From Clostridia bacterium (GTDB lineage Bacteria > Bacillota > Clostridia > Oscillospirales > Acutalibacteraceae): a DNA stretch of 64,000 bases. Positions 62,126 to 64,000 of the stretch are shown in pieces. The translations under genes and the position numbers were made by a program. Where the stretch lies: positions 62,001-126,000 of the forward strand of contig JAFRUO010000025.1 of assembly GCA_017438845.1 (NCBI GenBank). Direction: 5' to 3'. Every line of letters starts with the position of its first letter. The stretch's first letter is position 1. The notes under the pieces were generated by a model. The model did not search any database. It saw only the letters and a list, made by a program, of their open reading frames with translations, and was not told where the DNA came from.

Positions 62126-63178
62126 TTAAAGAGCCTCTATTTCCTTTAAAAGCTCTGTTAAAATCTCTTCCTCTTTTACCTTTCTGAGCACCTCTCCGTG
62201 CTTGAATATCATTGCACAGCCGTCGCCGCCTGCAATGCCTATATCTGCCTCCTTGGCCTCGCCGGGACCGTTTACAACGCAACCCATAACGGCTACGGTA
62301 ATCGGTTTGTTACAGCCCTGAAGGCTTTTTTCAACCTTCTCGGCAAGCGAAATCAGGTCAATCTTGGTCCTGCCGCAGGTCGGGCAGGAAACAATTTGCG
62401 GACAGTCTGTTTTGACGCCGACCGCCTTGAGTATGTCAAAGCCTGCCGCAACCTCCTCTACGGGATCCGCCGTAAGCGAAACTCTTATTGTGTCACCTAT
62501 GCCGTCAAGCAAAAGCGAGCCTATGCCTGCGGCTGATTTGAGCATACCCATTCTGCGTGTGCCCGCTTCGGTAACGCCGAGGTGCAGCGGATAGTCGCAC
62601 TGCTCGGCAACGAGTCTGTACGCCTTGACCATCGTCTGCACGTTAGATGATTTAATCGAAATAACTATGTCACCGAAGTCAAATTTTTCCAGAAGAGAAG
62701 CGTGTCGCAATGCGCTCTCGCAAAGCCCCTCCGCGGTGACAGAACCGTATTTTTCAAGTATATCCTTTTCGAGCGAGCCCGAATTAACGCCGATTCTGAT
62801 CGGCACATTTTTTTGCCTGCAAGCGTCAGCTACCGCCTTTATCCTGTCATCGGAGCCGATATTTCCGGGATTGATTCTAATTTTGTCAGCCCCTGCCGCA
62901 ATGCTTTCAAGCGCACATTTATAGTCGAAATGAATATCAGCCACAACGGGTATTTTTACCGCATTTTTTACAGCATAAAGAGTCTTGACCGCATCCTTGT
63001 CGGGCACGGTCAGCCTGACTATTTCGCAGCCCGCCTGCTCAAGCTTTGTCGCCTGTCGGACATTGCCGTCTATATTATGCGCCTCGACATTGAGCATTGA
63101 CTGCACACTGATTTTTCCCTCGGGTCCGATTTTGACGTTTCCGGTTTTGACCGTTCTGCAGGCTCGTCTGTTAATCAT
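62126..63178 (-). CDS. ispG: 4-hydroxy-3-methylbut-2-en-1-yl diphosphate synthase
   Basis: 350 aa, full length. TIM-barrel start VKIGPEGKISVQSMLN and the [4Fe-4S] ligands in VSCPTCGRTKIDL and VMGCVVNGPGEAKEADIGIA. Converts MEcPP to HMBPP in the MEP isoprenoid pathway. 12 nt after rseP and 14 nt before polC, the usual clostridial arrangement. Confidence 0.97.
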   Translation of the reverse strand: MINRRACRTVKTGNVKIGPEGKISVQSMLNVEAHNIDGNVRQATKLEQAGCEIVRLTVPDKDAVKTLYAVKNAVKIPVVADIHFDYKCALESIAAGADKIRINPGNIGSDDRIKAVADACRQKNVPIRIGVNSGSLEKDILEKYGSVTAEGLCESALRHASLLEKFDFGDIVISIKSSNVQTMVKAYRLVAEQCDYPLHLGVTEAGTRRMGMLKSAAGIGSLLLDGIGDTIRVSLTADPVEEVAAGFDILKAVGVKTDCPQIVSCPTCGRTKIDLISLAEKVEKSLQGCNKPITVAVMGCVVNGPGEAKEADIGIAGGDGCAMIFKHGEVLRKVKEEEILTELLKEIEAL

Positions 63179-63190
63179 ATTTTCCCCTTC

Positions 63191-64000
63191 TTACGAATGA
63201 ATAATTCTGACTATATCGTTAAACGTTATCACTACCATAAGGCACATCAGCAGTACAAAGCCCGCCGCGTGCACATAGCCCTCGTATTTCGGATTAATCG
63301 GCTTACGGCGTATTCCCTCAATAATGAGGAACAGAAACCTTCCGCCGTCAAGGGCAGGAAGCGGAAGCAAATTCGCCACGCCGATATTAATTGTTATTAA
63401 AGCCATTATAAACAGCAGGTTTTCAAAATTACTCTGCTTTACCGCGTCCGCCGCGACGTCGGCGATAATGTCCACCGTGCCGACGGGGCCTGCAAGCTCG
63501 GACATTCCGTACCTGCCCGTAACTACATCAAAAAGGCTCAGCCACACCATACGCACAATTGAAGCAGACTGCGTAAACGAATTGACAAGCACATTCTTAA
63601 CCCCGGGTTTTTCGCCTACAATAATAAAATCATAGGTAATCATATTGACGGTTTTGCCCTTTGAAATCTCAACCGCCTCGGTCTTGAAAGCAACGTCGTT
63701 GAGCTCGACCCTTTTTCCGTCCCTTTCGACAACAAAATCAAACACTCCGTCCTCGCTTCTGCTCATCAGGAAGGACAGATCTCTTTCCGACCAGACTCTG
63801 TGGCCGTCAATTTCAATAAATTTGTCGCCCTCTTTAAGTCCGTTCTGATTGCTGACGGCGGTTTCATAGAAGCCCTTGATTGTGTTTGTGCCGATAAGCT
63901 CCGTCGAGCTTGAAAGCGTGACCGCCATTATAATCAGTCCCAAAAGCAGGTTCATAAACGCGCCTGCCGCAACAATAATCAGCCTCTGCCAGACCTTTTT
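63191..64000 (-). CDS. rseP: RseP-like site-2 metalloprotease, C-terminal part (runs off the window)
   Basis: The open frame continues to the window edge with KVWQRLIIVAAGAFMNLLLG, the second conserved membrane motif of the family (GPxxN/FNxxLG type), so the ATG at 63955 is internal. A PDZ domain follows (GLKEGDKFIEIDGHRVWSER), then a third membrane region with LLPLPALDGGRFLF, which carries the metal-binding Asp. The HExxH motif lies beyond the edge. Intramembrane protease; dxr is expected further upstream. Confidence 0.93.
   Translation of the reverse strand, partial: KKVWQRLIIVAAGAFMNLLLGLIIMAVTLSSSTELIGTNTIKGFYETAVSNQNGLKEGDKFIEIDGHRVWSERDLSFLMSRSEDGVFDFVVERDGKRVELNDVAFKTEAVEISKGKTVNMITYDFIIVGEKPGVKNVLVNSFTQSASIVRMVWLSLFDVVTGRYGMSELAGPVGTVDIIADVAADAVKQSNFENLLFIMALITINIGVANLLPLPALDGGRFLFLIIEGIRRKPINPKYEGYVHAAGFVLLMCLMVVITFNDIVRIIHS

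Overview
The window looks like a low-to-mid GC Gram-positive anaerobe of the class Clostridia, probably of the Oscillospirales/Ruminococcaceae kind. The basis is a PolC-type replicase, the gene order rseP-ispG-polC, pyruvate phosphate dikinase, SLH-domain surface protein, strong AGGAGG ribosome binding sites and many short hairpin-plus-T terminators. I cannot name the species.

The left half (about 1-30,640) is a visibly AT-richer accessory island; the right half (about 30,640-64,000) is ordinary chromosome. The island is bounded by two copies of a ~200-nt hairpin-rich repeat (1-201 and 30,442-30,643). Inside it, two 3'-half copies of a tRNA-Gln(CTG)-like gene (16,592 and 30,311) mark the right ends of two tandem integrated elements. 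Both right ends carry the same pair of GAGAC half-sites, 11 bp apart and starting exactly 69 nt before the tRNA fragment.

Element 1 (left of window to ~16,635) is a defence island. It has a long minus-strand type I restriction-modification operon: a Fic protein, HsdM, a frameshifted 2-TM protein, a small winged-helix protein, a nonsense-broken 3-TM protein, HsdS, an unrecognised coiled-coil/nuclease-like protein, HsdR and a DUF2075 helicase-nuclease. It starts from a near-consensus promoter overlapped by a repeated operator-like motif. Next to it lie a CoiA-like nuclease, a lone nucleotidyltransferase-like protein and three further small broken genes.

Element 2 (~16,640-30,350) is a mobilisable element: tyrosine integrase, small HTH protein, MOBP-type relaxase, MobC and an oriT-like set of inverted repeats. 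Its cargo is an OLD-like ATPase-TOPRIM protein, a membrane Ser/Thr kinase with an FHA partner, a 3-kb cassette of three GNAT acetyltransferases and a broken methyltransferase between ~86-nt inverted repeats, and at the right end a compact RiPP-like cluster: radical SAM enzyme, 39-aa cysteine-free precursor peptide (28,612-28,731), PqqD-like recognition protein and a 2-TM coiled-coil protein. This last cluster is my best candidate for an undescribed system.

The chromosomal part holds an M29 aminopeptidase, an Fe-S aldo/keto reductase, a minus-strand sugar-acid block (KDG kinase-like, 6-phosphogluconate dehydrogenase, HAD phosphatase, LarA-like protein), an AT-rich orphan, a Gfo/Idh oxidoreductase, HAD and MBL-fold hydrolases, TrmO, a TPR/DUF4037 pair, zinc-ribbon membrane proteins, a large secreted CHAP/ricin/SLH protein behind a structured leader with an intrinsic terminator, a PAQR protein, PpdK, an M20 peptidase, and polC-ispG-rseP. 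The PolC lacks the proofreading exonuclease normally inserted in its PHP domain.
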